64,000 nt of DNA from Limnomonas spitsbergensis (GCA_037349105.1 JAYJMM010000118.1:620001-684000), one strand, 5' to 3'; counted from the stretch's first letter, positions 12,669-24,410 are shown. Numbers and translations are program-made. Notes: generated from the sequence alone by a model not told the origin.

Positions 12669-13564
12669 GCTGCTTGATGTAGCCTTGGAAAGAGTATGTG
12701 AAGTTGTTGTGATGTTTGTCAGTCCCACGGAGCATCGCATTTGATGCATGGCGCAGGTGCTCCCAACTCGGTTTGTGCAATAAATGAAGAGTATACTACC
12801 CACTCAGTTATTATGTTGACGCTGCAATACTGGCTTGTGAATAACGAGTGCTAAACTGCCAACTCATCTACCGTACACCAGTGATACATGGGTGATACAT
12901 TCTCTGTATTTGCTACTAGTTTCTAATTATCAAACGAACTGCTGCCCTGTGGGCACACGCATGTAAGCATGTTCAGAACGGTGCAAACCTGCTGGGCCTT
13001 GCTGAACGCTCGGCCGCGTGGGGCTGGTAGGGAATGACTAAGCTCAATTCCACAGCCAGGACCATGGTGCAGCCATGCCACCCTCCTATGTGAGGCGGGC
13101 AGGAACATGGAACATGGCGATCTAGACAAGGGGAGAGAGGAGATAGTGTTTTGTGTTTGATCTCAACCTTTGTATATGGATGCCACCAGTGTGTTATACC
13201 GCTGGACCATTTCCGCCCCCCTGGCACCGTGGGCACGCGCATGTAGGTGTTGCAAATCTTCATTAAGACATACTTTGTTTGACTCAATATACACAAGCAT
13301 TAGAGCATCAGCCTGGCACGTTGTCCGGAGTGCATCTGCATCTAGGCAGTCTGATCCCCCAGTACGTACCCCCGTGGTCTGTCCAGGGCCACCCATTGCA
13401 GGGGTGGGATACGCTTGCTTTTGTGGCCTTTTTTTGAGAGGCTTTGTTCAGGGCTACTCTCTAGGGGAACTCAGTTGTCGGACTTGGTCTTGTTTGTCTT
13501 CCCGGCCTCTCCTTTTGTTCCTTTCCCCCCTCTTCCTTTTAGTTTCTTCTTTTCTCCCTTTTGA

Positions 13565-13623
13565 ACAGTTGGGCGCCCACGCGGCCGAGCTTTGAGCGGG
13601 CCCAGAGGTGTAACGTTATTGAC
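13565..13623 (-). repeat. Dispersed AT-hook repeat, copy 1
   Basis: Read on the minus strand it encodes N-N-V-T-P-L-G-P then K-A-R-P-R-G-R-P-T-V. It continues into a Lys/Gly-rich open frame reaching a stop near 13471. This is the best preserved copy in the window. Confidence 0.8.
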
Positions 13624-13821
13624 CCTTTGAATTGATAGCAGCAGGCAAACAGCAGAACAGGGGCAGGCAGCAGGAGTGCCAGACCCTCGCCTCCGCAGAC
13701 GCAACATGAGATCCATTATCACAGTCGTGTTTATACTTGATAGCATTGACGATGCCGTTTAAAGCCTAAGATGGTAAATGGAAACAATGCTTAGTGACCA
13801 GTCCTTCTCCTGACAAGTCAA

Positions 13822-13880
13822 AGACATAACACCGCTGGGCCATGCTGCAAAAGGCTTGGACGCGTGGGCGCCCGACTGTC
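13822..13880 (+). repeat. Dispersed AT-hook repeat, copy 2
   Basis: GACATAACACCGCTGGGCC, then AAAGGCTTGGACGCGTGGGC. It is inverted relative to copy 1. One inserted base between the TPLG part and the hook puts them in different frames; the hook part reads K-A-W-T-R-G-R-P-T-V. Confidence 0.75.
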
Positions 13881-14777
13881 TGGGAGAAAAGGGAAGTAAA
13901 GGCTAGAGGAGGAAGGAAAGGAGCAGTTTCTCCTGACCAGTACACAGCCATCATGCCCATGCCCAACACAGCTGACGTGCCCGGCGTACCATTCACAGGT
14001 AAAATCCCTGAATTTGACTACTTATGCCATCTGGCATGCTCCCTCATTCCAGGCCATTGATGAATCTGAGCAGACCCTATGTAGGAAACACAGTCTAGGA
14101 CCTGTGACGGTCAATAGGCTCATGCAGTCATGCCCTGCTTCATAATTGATTCATTCCCTGACCCCAAGTGTTGGATAAACCAGCCTAACAGCCAGTCAAT
14201 TAACTGAGTAGCATTACGGTACCGTTAAACCGGTTTGACTCCTCGTTGCATTAATTATTTTTGGAGGTGCGCGGAGTGGTGCGCGACAAAAAAATTATTA
14301 TCGAATACTTTTGGGGGTGCGGAAGAGTGTTTCCGGCACCAAATATAAAAAAACCCAGCTGCACGTGCATGGTGTAGGGTACATTTGCATGCGCGGCGAA
14401 TTTTGTATCGTAGTTCTCAACAGGGGTGCGCGACCCTATCATGTTTAACGTTATATACCGGTATCACTTTTTCATGAGTTAATGAGGCAAGCCAGCCTTG
14501 TATTGCGTAATCAATCCAAATAATTTAGTGTGCTTATGCATGTGCGGAGTACGGAGCACATTCCCCCAAGTGACCAACATTCACCAACAAATCGTGGGTG
14601 TCTTTATTTGTAGCTTAATGAAGGGTGAGTATCAGCAAGGAATGTGGTAAATTTTAAATCGTATTAAAGCGAGTCAAGCCAAAGTCACAAAATCTAGAGC
14701 ACACAGATATAAACTCCAGTAGCTCACTTTTCTCACTGCCTACCCAGTCCTCAGTCAATGCTCCATGACCTCAGCGC

Positions 14778-16876
14778 TCAGAAGGATCTTAAGCCAGCAT
14801 TCTTCCTCATCTGCTCATAGGTCACCCAGAAAACCAGCTGCCAAGGTCCCAGCCGCATCCAAGTAGGAAAAAACCTGAGGTAGTCAAGGAACAGGTGAAT
14901 GATGTTACCCCTCTGGGCCCTGCTCAAGAGGCTCTGGCGCATGGGGGCCCAACAGTCCAGTTGGAAGATAGGGATGGAAATAAAGAAAATGTCAAAGTGG
15001 ACATGAATAGGCTGATAGACCTGAGGGCCAGGAGGCTGGATCTCACCCTTTGTACAAGGCCTGGATGCCTTCCTGTCTCACACTCTTGATTAAGCAGTCC
15101 ACAGGCCCCTTATACACCGGCTGAGACGCATCTTGGCCCATGAGCCTCGTCTTGATCACATCTGCCGGGGTGGACACGATGGTGGCCACCAGGCCAGAGG
15201 CGCACGAAGCAGCGGCGTGAGTAGCTAGGCCATCTGAGAGCCATTCAGATGCCAGGACAAGCTGCTTTGCCTGCATCAACAAACACCACACCACAAGTAG
15301 GGTCCACGCTAGCGCACCTGGACGTACACTTTGGCGATCGGTACACTTTGGTAGAGGGTATGAGAGCGGAAAATCAAACAAATTAAGGCTGCAGCACATT
15401 CATCGACAGTTCAGATCCATGCACCTACCTGGTCGTAGGTGGCCAGCTCCCCAAGGTTGACTAGGGCCGCTCGTTGCACAGCTGGCACCCCTCCCCTCCA
15501 CAGCCCCATGATGCCCTCCTGTGACACAATTGTCTGCACTGCATGCACCATGCCCTGGACAGTGCACAGCGGGGTCCAGGTTCAAACATTTCCCGCCAAC
15601 TGCTAACGATTGCAGACGGATTGCGATGCATTTCCTTTTTTCTAGTCCATGTGCATCTGCATGCGCATCAAGTGCCGCACTCTGTTCGTACAAATGCATG
15701 CAGAAAAGAAGCGCACCTTATATCTTGGTGACTGCAGAGTCCCTGAGGCCACCGCCCTGCTGTCAGCCAGCAGGCGAACCTACAGAATGTCAGCAGGTGG
15801 GATTCATCAGGAAGAAATGCTTGCGCTTCACAACGCATGGCTTCCAGGACACAGAAGAGATGTCAAACGGATGAAGAGAAGATAGATGAAATTGATGCGT
15901 TCAGCCCCCCTATCAGTACATGGGCACAGGCTCGCCTTTATGAGGTCCGCTGGCACAGCCACCATCTGCCCCGTTGCACCAGCAGCCAGGCCCATGAGCA
16001 GTTTGGGACCTAACCCGACTTGTGACAATGGAGGGGGGCAACTGCTGTCTGAGATCCCACCACTCGCACTGCCAATGGAGTGTTGGCCCTGCTGCTGCCA
16101 TGACTTGCGCAGGTGCTCGTAGACAGCAATGCGTGTGCCTGTGTTGACATGCACGGCAGAATTTTCTCAGCCTTTGTTTGATTCTTTGTATGAGAGGTCT
16201 TGCGAAGCTGGCACATGAATAATGTTAACTTGAGCTGGACCACCCAAAGGAGCGTATTTGGTGCATTTTGTGCACCAGGAACTCTGCACAGAGGTTGCAA
16301 CTGGACAAAGCAATTATGAGTTTCTCCTACCAGAATAAAAGATGTGCCGCACAATGGCTGGTGTCATACCTGCGTACTGGAATAGGAGGGCTGATGTACG
16401 ATAGAGGGCATGCTTCAATAATCAAGTGGCCATCACACATCTTGCCATCGGCGCTGTTCTTCAGTGCATGTTGAGGACCAACATGTGAAGAACTCAGCAA
16501 AAAAATCAAATAAAGTAATTGACTGAAGCATCCTTACCAGGCCCTTGAAACCCTCCCGTTTTAAGACTTGCGCAGCAGTTGATATGGCACCCATGCTACG
16601 CCCGCTGCTACCGGTCTGCCCCTGCGCTGCACAACGCGGAATGCGTCACAGACGGCAGCCATGGATGGTGCATTGGTGCCTGATTCTCAACGCCTGAGAC
16701 TGTTTAGGCCGGCAATCAAACAAAACAGCCACCATCAACTGAATATACCAACCCTCTTGACTTGCATGTAACTGCATGCGAGTTTTCACGGCGTCGATTG
16801 GGTATGTGCAGGCCTCTGCTATTGACGCCGAGACGCTGGTGAGTGCCAACCTGGCAGCAAAAGCCTGCATGTCCAT
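14778..16876 (-). CDS. Mitochondrial carrier, uncoupling/dicarboxylate type
   Basis: Inner-membrane solute carrier of 323 aa with three repeats. Exons in order: 16876-16753, 16626-16538, 16376-16331, 16138-15936, 15779-15717, 15554-15429, 15270-15047, 14874-14778; all phases close. Each repeat shows a P-x-[DE]-x-x-K-x-[RK] signature: TYPIDAVKTRMQ, VPADLIKVRL and TPADVIKTRL. The wording LADSRAVASG...SPRYKG, RAALVNLGELATYDQAK and the ending FFPTWMRLGPWQLVFWVTYEQ resembles plant and animal uncoupling proteins and the dicarboxylate carriers related to them; the substrate cannot be read from sequence. The exon ending at 15936 uses a GC donor (AAG then GCGAGC) instead of GT. The last intron contains a dispersed repeat copy. 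The gene is head-to-head with IF-1. Confidence 0.9.
14895..14960 (+). repeat. Dispersed AT-hook repeat, copy 3 (in intron)
   Basis: It lies in the last intron of the carrier gene, antisense to it. It reads V-N-D-V-T-P-L-G-P, then a diverged hook region ending G-G-P-T-V-Q. Confidence 0.75.
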
Positions 16877-17281
16877 ATACCGTAATCCAGGTTATCTTAC
16901 ATCATGATTGACTGCTTTCCGGTTGAGCCACGGTTGAGTACCCCGGTGATGCACTGATGCATGTGCATGCATGCAGCATCAGTTAGGTAAGGAGACCACT
17001 AGACCAGTACCTGGTATGTGCCCTCCATAGTCCCAGATACCAGTATCAGGGAATCAATGAGTCACACGGCCAAGTAGAAACATAGGTGAATCCAGAGTCG
17101 CTTTCTTCGGCTATTAGGATCCTGTGCCATGACAGGGCCCAAAGAATTCCAACCAGCAAAATGCGAAGCCCTGATGCGAAGTATGGATATGACGTGTGAA
17201 CACGTGTCCGCACACCATTGATCAGACGATTTCAGCCTGGCTCCTCTTCATATCTGAAATTTAAGCAATATAGAGATTAAA
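16877..17281. promoter_or_regulatory. Shared divergent promoter, carrier / IF-1
   Basis: About 405 bp separate the start codons of two head-to-head genes, so both 5' regions must lie here. A CATGCATGCATG-like run (GATGCATGTGCATGCATGCAG) sits near 16955. No defined binding site can be claimed. Confidence 0.45.
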
Positions 17282-18138
17282 ATGCTCGTGAGAAAGGGAG
17301 CCCAGTCGTTGAAACCGGTGAGCCACATTCTATCCTTGCAGGAATTTTTACTCCTTAGCTCTTAATTCTGTACTGAACAGATATTTCATCGCAGTCCTGC
17401 GGCCGCACACTGCCTTTGTGTTGCGATAGAAGACCTGTCCTGCGTCAGCTGGTAAGGATAACAAAATGGCTCACGCACGCGATTTTCATTCTCTATGCTA
17501 GATTAAGAGTATTATTATCCAATTTTAGGCGCCAGTGGGGTCAAGATGCTCTTCCGTGATCGTCGCGGCCTTGGCGAGTACCGGCAGGCCGTCGGGAGGG
17601 CCGAGCAGGCCACCAGCTAGGTCACCGTCCAAGCCACCAGCTAAGGCACCAGCTGGGGCAGCTGCCACCCCTGCGCCACCTCGTGCGTCGAAGAAGAAGT
17701 CCAAGAAGCTGGTCGACATGAATGGTAGGGTCTCATGGATGTTAGTCCACATGGGCAGTATGCATGAACCCTAGAAACTTCGAGTGCTGCGTAGGTCTAA
17801 CATCAACCTGTTTCTGAATGTTTTTACCATTTGTGCCGTCTTCACATACGCTGTCTGATACGAGCATGGCTGCATTGCCAGGTGACGTCAGCAAGGATTT
17901 GGGCAACGGCATGTTTCAGCTCAAGCTGGAGAATGGAGTCACCATCATGGCACATCTGTCCGGCAAGATCCGGCAAAACAGAATCAAGATTGTCATGGGT
18001 GACAAGGTCACAGTAGAGCTCAGCCCATATGATCTGACCAAGGGGAGAATAACCTACCGCTTCCGTCCTGGCGAGTATGAGAAACTGCAGCAAGCTGCTG
18101 CTGAGGCAGCTGCAGGGGGCACTGGCCCTCCCACCTGA
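17282..18138 (+). CDS. infA: Organellar translation initiation factor IF-1
   Basis: Bacterial-type IF-1, which binds the A site of the small ribosomal subunit during initiation; here nuclear-encoded and probably imported into the chloroplast. Exons 17282-17317, 17395-17451, 17529-17724 and 17882-18138 join in phase to give 181 aa. The S1/OB-fold domain is unmistakable: [37 protein letters not shown] and KGRITYRF. It is preceded by ~95 residues that begin [12 protein letters not shown] and are rich in Arg, Ser, Ala and Pro with very few acids, typical of a transit peptide followed by an Ala/Pro/Lys linker. The domain is followed by an Ala/Gly-rich tail. A TGTAA motif, the usual green-algal polyadenylation signal, lies about 25 bp after the stop. 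Mitochondrial targeting cannot be excluded. Confidence 0.9.
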
Positions 18139-18554
18139 GCTGGAAAGGAGAGAAAGTGAAGGTGTAACTTCATGCTAAATGTAGTGGGGCTTGCCATGTA
18201 GTCCCCACTTTTGCCAACCGATGGTCGATGGTCATTTATTTTTGTTGGAGCGAGTCTGAAAGCTGTTGAAGAATTGTCTTTTTCTCTCTTACATTCAATT
18301 GCCTCCCCTAGGGATATCATATTTTGAGGATACAGTCATTAATTTCAATAATAGCTACCAATGTATTTAGCTTAATTACAGTTTGTGTTCATTCACATCT
18401 TTTGTTTGATCCGTTCGTGCTGAAGAGCTCACAATTGGTTGGAGGTTTTGCACTGATGGCTCTTCCATCCTTCGAATGATGTAATAATTACCTGGCCAGC
18501 GATAATAGCGGGATAATTCCGATTCCTACTGCAATTGTCAACATTCTGTTCTGT

Positions 18555-18612
18555 CATTGACGTTACACCTCTGGGCCCTGTTCTAAAGGCTAGGCCACGT
18601 GGGCGCCCAAGT
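18555..18612 (+). repeat. Dispersed AT-hook repeat, copy 4
   Basis: It encodes D-V-T-P-L-G-P-V-L-K-A-R-P-R-G-R-P-S, followed by a basic tail to a TGA near 18659. The reading frame is intact across the hook. Confidence 0.8.
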
Positions 18613-18744
18613 AATCGGCTGGGAAACAAACAAATTAAGTTGGTCAGGAGAAACAAATGAAAAGGGAAATGAGGTCAAATGACACGAGAAGCTGGGAAGC
18701 TAGGTCAATGGAGTTACCCGCCTCAGAAACGCCTCAGCAATATG

Positions 18745-18772
18745 TCAATAACGTTACACCTCTTAAAGGAGA
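18745..18772 (+). repeat. Dispersed AT-hook repeat, copy 5 (truncated)
   Basis: Only the left part survives: AATAACGTTACACCTCTTAA (N-N-V-T-P-L), after which similarity is lost. Confidence 0.55.
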
Positions 18773-19058
18773 GGCCGATATGTAAGATTGTAATAATATA
18801 GCCTACAAAAGCCTGCCTTGGTACAACACGTTGACGTCTTTAGCACAGGCTGGGGGACCTGCCCTATCCGCCTTGAAGTTGATCGTGCGCCCTCAGTTAT
18901 TTGCGCACTGTCGCAAATTGTCAATATTCTGTCCAGTTTTGCATGATCTCTGGCAACGGATGCCATCACGCCTCTTCCCATGATGAAGAACAGATCCACG
19001 AGTCAGGCCTGAAGGAGTCCAACGCTTGCTCACGCCTCAACCACACGAGGAGAGCTTA

Positions 19059-22000
19059 TCAAAGTCTTGAAGCCCTAGCCCCGCGGATCTGAGAGAAAGT
19101 CTCAGAAATCTTGTCCATGCTGCGCATTAGGACAGGTGCACGATATGCGAGTTTGAGGCAGATCTCAACCTGTCAGTCTGTCTGGCGCCTTACCACTGAT
19201 ACTCAGAATAACCACATGCAATAAGGCCAGGCCTGAAAAAACAAGGTGCTGCTCTCCTCCTACCGTTCCTGTTCCTCCCACTACACTCACAAGGGCTCTG
19301 TGCACAGGTAGTGCTCAGGCAAGACCTTGGTGCCATGGATGCAGATAGCCAGGTCCTTGGTCATATGGCCTGACTCAATCGTCTTGATCACAGCTGCCTC
19401 CAGGTCCTGTTAGGAGAGCCACAAACACTAAGGTTGAGGATCTTGGAGGTGACGTGCACTGCAACAGGAGATTGCTACTTCCCCACACAAGCATCCATAC
19501 ATAGACATGCCTTCATCCAACTCATTGTCAACCATGGCCAACCTGCAAACTAATGCATCCTGGCAATCACGCCAGGCAGGTCTCCTGATCCTACCAACCC
19601 TGTAGACACACCTGGCACCATTTGGTGAGCTCCTTGTTGTTGTCCAGCTTGCCACGGTGCAGCAGGCCGCGAGTCCATGCAAATATTGACGCCACTGGAT
19701 TGGTGGATGTGGAGCGGCCCTTCTGATGCTCGCGCCAGTGGCGGGTGACGGTACCTGACAGAGCAAGGCACGCGCAATGAGGGTCTGAGGCGCCATGCGG
19801 GAAGGGCAGCGACTCATGCCTACCAACCATTCTGGGCTGCAAAGCCTCACACCGACTGTCAAGCCTTCTTTCCTGGCCGGCTTCAGCCTGTCTGAAAGCG
19901 GGCTTCCTCAGTCGGCCCTGCCTGCCTGCAGCTCCCTACTTCGCACCATGAGCTGCCTCGGCCTCAACGCACTTCCCGTCAGGAGTGACCAGTACACTAG
20001 TCATGAGGCCCAGGGAACCGTAGCCTTGTGCCACGATATCGCTCTGCACGTCTCCGTCATAGTTCTTGCATGCCCACACAAAGCCACCATTACTTTTGAG
20101 AGCCTGTGGTAAGAGCAGGAGCAGAGAGATGGTTGCTGTCACGGTGAGCAGTGCAGTGGGAATAGGGTGGCGGACAAGTGAGGTGGTAAGGCAAGGTGGA
20201 GCTTGCATTCACATGCAGGAAAGGCACTCCCTCTCTGCCTCTCTCCTACGAGGCATTCATGTCTTGTATGAGACATCCTTCGCATCATGCAACCGCCATA
20301 GCTCGTCATCCTATTCGCAAAGAGGGCAGTATAAATCATGATCTCATCCAACAGGGGGAGTATGCAGCACCTTCAAACGTTTCATGTACAGCTGTCGCCT
20401 AGGCCCTCTGCCCCACCTGCGCAACCATGTCGTCAATGAGACGGTGTTCGTAGTAGATACCAGCTGCCTCGTACTTGGTTCTGTATGAGGCCTCATACTG
20501 CTCAGCAAAGATACGGAGGAACCTGAGCCAGTAGCAGGAGCAGGAGGAGCGGAGTCAAGCGCTCGTGAAACAGTGTGGTCTTGCAGACTACAGAAAGGAA
20601 CTAAATCATGGAATCTAGATTATCGATGTAGACTTCGTGGTGATCCCATGAGTAGCAGGAGCAGCAGATAACCACAAACAAACACACAACATTACAAGAC
20701 AGGTGCATGTCTCCGTTTAGGGGCCATCATGATGTCGACATGAGACTGTTGCAGCCATGCTGTATGGCCTTTCCTTACATGCCATCGTAGGCCTTGAGGA
20801 TGGTGTTCTTGGTGGACAGGAAGAGCGGCCAGCCCTTGGTCAGGGCAAACTCAAAACAAGACTGGGCAAAACCTGTCACGCTCTCCTCAGTGTTGAACCT
20901 GAGGGACAAGAGAAAGAGATGTCAGGGAGGGCCGGCTGAATGATACACAACGAAGAAAAGGACGTGTGCAGCCCTCCTACTTATTCTACAGTGAAATTTG
21001 CCATTCTACCCGCCATGAGAGACTGAACAAAACTACCGATAACCTAATACCGGTAACCTGATCTCTCTTCTTAAATACTCTTACCTCTATGGTTAACTGC
21101 TCAGGATATGCTGCAACGACACCCGACTGTTTACTCACCAAGTCACCTCCCCACACAGATATGTCATTGACATGCCAACCTAGGCCCCACCCCTATGCTA
21201 CCTGCCCACATGCCCAGATCAACTCACATGCCCATGCTGACGCCTGCGCCATTGAACTTGCAAACCTCATACGATTGCACTGGGCCGCCAGAATCGGGTG
21301 TGAAGGTCATGGTGAGGCGGCCGGGTTCAGAGGTTGCAAAGTCTGTGGCACGGTACTGGTCTCCAAAAGCATGCCTGCAAGGCAGGGGAAGATGGTCAGA
21401 ACTATGAGTAATAATAGGTCCCTCAGAGCACCTAGCCAGAAGCAGCGACGTAATACTGAAGCAGCTAAACATACGACCCATGGTTTGTGCTTTTGCGTCA
21501 TCACTTCATATTTTTTCTATCCTCTCCCTCTGATACTGGTTACCGTCACAGCATAAATGACTTATTGGTGAATCCTAGGCAGGTGGCTTGGCCGAAACTA
21601 AACAAAATGCAAACCTGCCGACCACAATGGGCTTGTTCCAGCCCGAGACGAGGCGTGGAATGTTGCTCAAGACAATCGGCTCACGGAAGACAGTCCCATT
21701 CAGAATGTTACGGATTGTGCCGTTGGGGCTCTTCCACATCTGCACAGGTGGCAGGTGGTACAGGGCCACCGTCGCTCATCAGTGTTTGTGAAACACTTAA
21801 ACAAAGGGTCGCGATCCAGTAGTTGAGGCCCTCCGGCAACATTCACCTTATTATTGGGAGGCTGAACTCGCAAACTCTAACAAGTCTGAATCTTTGACAA
21901 CTAATAGTGCATCCTGAATTCCTGATTATCATGACTCATCATGATGCATGACGCATAGAAGTAGGCAAGTTCGTCAGCTCCCTACTTGCTATTAGTGCCC

Positions 22001-22712
22001 CCACCATCTCAACAAACATCACTCCGTCACTCATTCGGTCATTCACTAACCTTCTTGAGCTTGAATTCCACGACACGCGCTTCATCCGGGGTGATGGTGG
22101 CACACTTGATGCCCACGTTATAGAGCTGCGGCATACCATCGCTGTCAGCTGCAGTTATCGAGGACCCAGCTCGCATGCAAGTGTGACATGGTAGATCATT
22201 GCATGTGGTACCCGAATGAAGCGCTACACACCGGTAGCTGTTCCTGTGTGCATGCATCACTGGTCCCAGCCAGCGCAATGGCATGCAGTGTGTCGCAGAT
22301 GCATACTACCTTGATCGCCTCAGCGGCTGCAATGGTGACTTTGTCGTCTGTCGCGTCTCTGTTGGGTAACCCCAGGTCAAAATACTTGATCTCCAGGTCA
22401 AGGTATGGGAGTACCAGCTTTTCCTTGATCATGGTCCAGATCACTCTAAAAGAGCAGGTGAAGGTTATCCAAAGATGTGGGCTGTGACATTGCTTAGAAC
22501 ACTACCACTGGGACAGGCATACGTTGCTTGATGCAGGGACAGTCCATACTCAAATCAAGGACCAGTATTGGAAATCAGGACGGTAAGTAGGGGCCGCAGG
22601 GGAGAACGACCAGTTTGGTACAGAACCAGCAAGGCCCGACGCACCTGGTCATCTCATCGCCATCAAGATCTACCACTGGGTTCTTCACCTTGATCTTGGT
22701 AATGGTGGCCAT
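19059..22712 (-). CDS. NADP-dependent isocitrate dehydrogenase with peroxisomal signal
   Basis: Converts isocitrate and NADP+ to 2-oxoglutarate, CO2 and NADPH. Exons in order: 22712-22645, 22445-22310, 22125-22051, 21739-21615, 21374-21228, 20898-20779, 20522-20417, 20103-19947, 19754-19612, 19406-19291, 19119-19059; phases close, 417 aa. Family landmarks include [85 protein letters not shown] and [13 protein letters not shown]. The last small exon ends ARASRL*. SRL is a type-1 peroxisomal targeting signal, as in the plant peroxisomal isoform. The same frame is open upstream to an ATG at 22814, adding 34 residues that could be an alternative presequence; retention of the last intron would remove SRL. 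Head-to-head with the acyl-CoA synthetase. Confidence 0.93.
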
Positions 22713-22814
22713 TTGACTGCGATTCATGGGCAGAGAGTGAGACCCGCCGGTTGCAACTATGAATTTATTTAGGGTTCCACATGACACTCTCAAATTCCGA
22801 AGAAGATAAGGCAT

Positions 22815-24410
22815 AGAGACTCGTAAATGGATAGCGATTTCTCATGTAGGCTCGGCTTGTATCAGTCGGATCGAGGATCAGACTGAGTCAGCAGAGGGCC
22901 AGGGCAGAGGGCGTCAGCATGTGAACCCTTGAGACGACGACCGCCTCGGGGACGGAGTCGACCCTAAAAGCGCTACAACCTCTCCCACCAAACCCTGAAA
23001 AACCTACCCAATTTCCGAGGCACTGGGGCTACTGACGACGTTCGTAAACAGGCTAAATCCAATGTTACAAGAAGCATTCAAGATGCATTGTTCTGAGACA
23101 AAACAGCAGAAGACAATGAGCAAATAGCTGAGCAGGGGTGGGCGGTGGGGCTGACAATCTGACACCCTGGGGCCCTTTCACATTGGCTCCAATCCAGTCG
23201 TTGGGATCATTTGCGGTCCAAGTGTGGAACTAGGTCGCTTCATTTTGCCCACGTTCTCGCCAGTTTCAGCTACTTGCAGGAATCCGTCAGCCACAGACGA
23301 TTTCACTGTCGACTTCTGTTATCAGCACAACACGATCGTCGTGGCAGGCTTATCAGTGCTGCTGTGAACGCGAGAGAAATCGCTGAGGTATCTCGAGCTT
23401 GTACTGGAGCTCGAACTGACCGAGACGTTCCATTTTGCCATCGTCCATCATGGTTCCGCCTTGATCAAACATTTTTTTTAATCACACCCGTTAAATGATA
23501 ACAACCGCGTAAACGAATGGGACTCGGATGCACGTAATCGACCTAGTTTGAGTATGCGTAAACCCTGAACCGAGCCGGCGTGGCAGCCTGGCAGCCAGCG
23601 TGGCAAGATCATTTGGATCATTTCTCAACACTACCTCGGGAGGTCGTTTCTGAAATGATCCTAGATGTACACAAAGTACAACGACTAACTGTCGCCCAAC
23701 TCGCGCCCAACTCGCGCCTCTAGTGTGGATCTAGTTAGGATCATCTCAGAATTCTGTACGGCGCCCACTTTTGGCTCGGATCACCCCCAATGTGAACGGG
23801 CCCCTGGTCGGAGTGTCGGACAGTCGGACACGTCAGCTGACGGGGTTGTGGTCTCATATGCTGAGGTGATGATCGTCTCACACATTTTCTGATGTTCCGC
23901 GAGTATAATCTTCAATTAAATGGCTAGTACAAGGCTACATGTTCTGAGTTTGGGAACCTTCACGCTCACGTCTGCGAACAAGTACAACCGACAAACCGCA
24001 CACAAACAGATTCAGGACACACAAGGGGGTGGGGGTCACACGGTACCGGTGTGTTGTCCAGTGAGAAATCTGCGCCTTGTAATCCTAGTGCCTGCATATC
24101 GAACGATGGTGCCTTGCCACGCGACTGTGTTTTATTTCTAAATTTATGTTTATCCTGTGACGACCCCCACTTCATCCGTCCGTGTTCTGAGTTCTGACTG
24201 CTGATAACTGCCCTGGTAGCTGCTGGCAGATGCGTCTATGCTCAGTTACTGTCCCTTTCTGTTACTCTTTAGCCTGCTGCAACCAGTGCCGTATTCCTCA
24301 AAGACATAAGGCACAATCTCTGGGCACAACACGTCGTTTTACTTCCTCTTTTTTCAGTTTGGAAAGTATCCAGACAAAAACAGACGATCGTAATCATACA
24401 TTGTTGTTTG
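22815..24410. promoter_or_regulatory. Divergent intergenic region, IDH / acyl-CoA synthetase
   Basis: About 1.6 kb between two head-to-head genes, both with peroxisomal signals. Most of it is taken up by a MITE-like element (23167-23806). CCCTAAAA and AAACCCTGAAA, which resemble plant telo-box motifs, occur near 22965 and 22990, on the dehydrogenase side. I see no coding exon. Confidence 0.5.
23167..23806. mobile_element. MITE-like non-autonomous element with terminal inverted repeats
   Basis: A 640-bp block is bounded by an imperfect inverted repeat of about 20 bp. The left end is CTGGGGCCCTTTCACATTGG; the right end, read inward on the minus strand, is CAGGGGCCCGTTCACATTGG. A short motif, GGATCAT(TT) or its complement AAATGATCC, recurs inside near 23208, 23610, 23616, 23653, 23731 and 23780, like subterminal transposase sites. 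The CAGGG terminus recalls hAT elements. No open frame suggests a transposase. I did not find a clean target-site duplication, so the insertion may be old. Confidence 0.6.

Larger units (their letters stand above)
12669..14777. other. Convergent intergenic region with repeat debris
   Basis: No gene recognised. An AATAAA near 12780 could serve the PAM68-like transcript. The block holds two copies of the dispersed AT-hook repeat in opposite orientation (13565-13623 and 13822-13880), each followed outward by a purine-rich, lysine-coding tail, and an AT-rich patch with GGTGCGCGGAGTGGTGCGCG near 14265. It reads as accumulated mobile-element remains. Confidence 0.55.
18139..19058. other. Convergent intergenic region
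   Basis: It holds the 3' ends of IF-1 and isocitrate dehydrogenase plus two copies of the dispersed repeat, one of them truncated. No gene is recognised. Confidence 0.5.

Noticed and set aside
22815..24410. A hidden gene in the 1.6-kb divergent gap
   Set aside because: Open frames are short and most of the gap is the MITE-like element.
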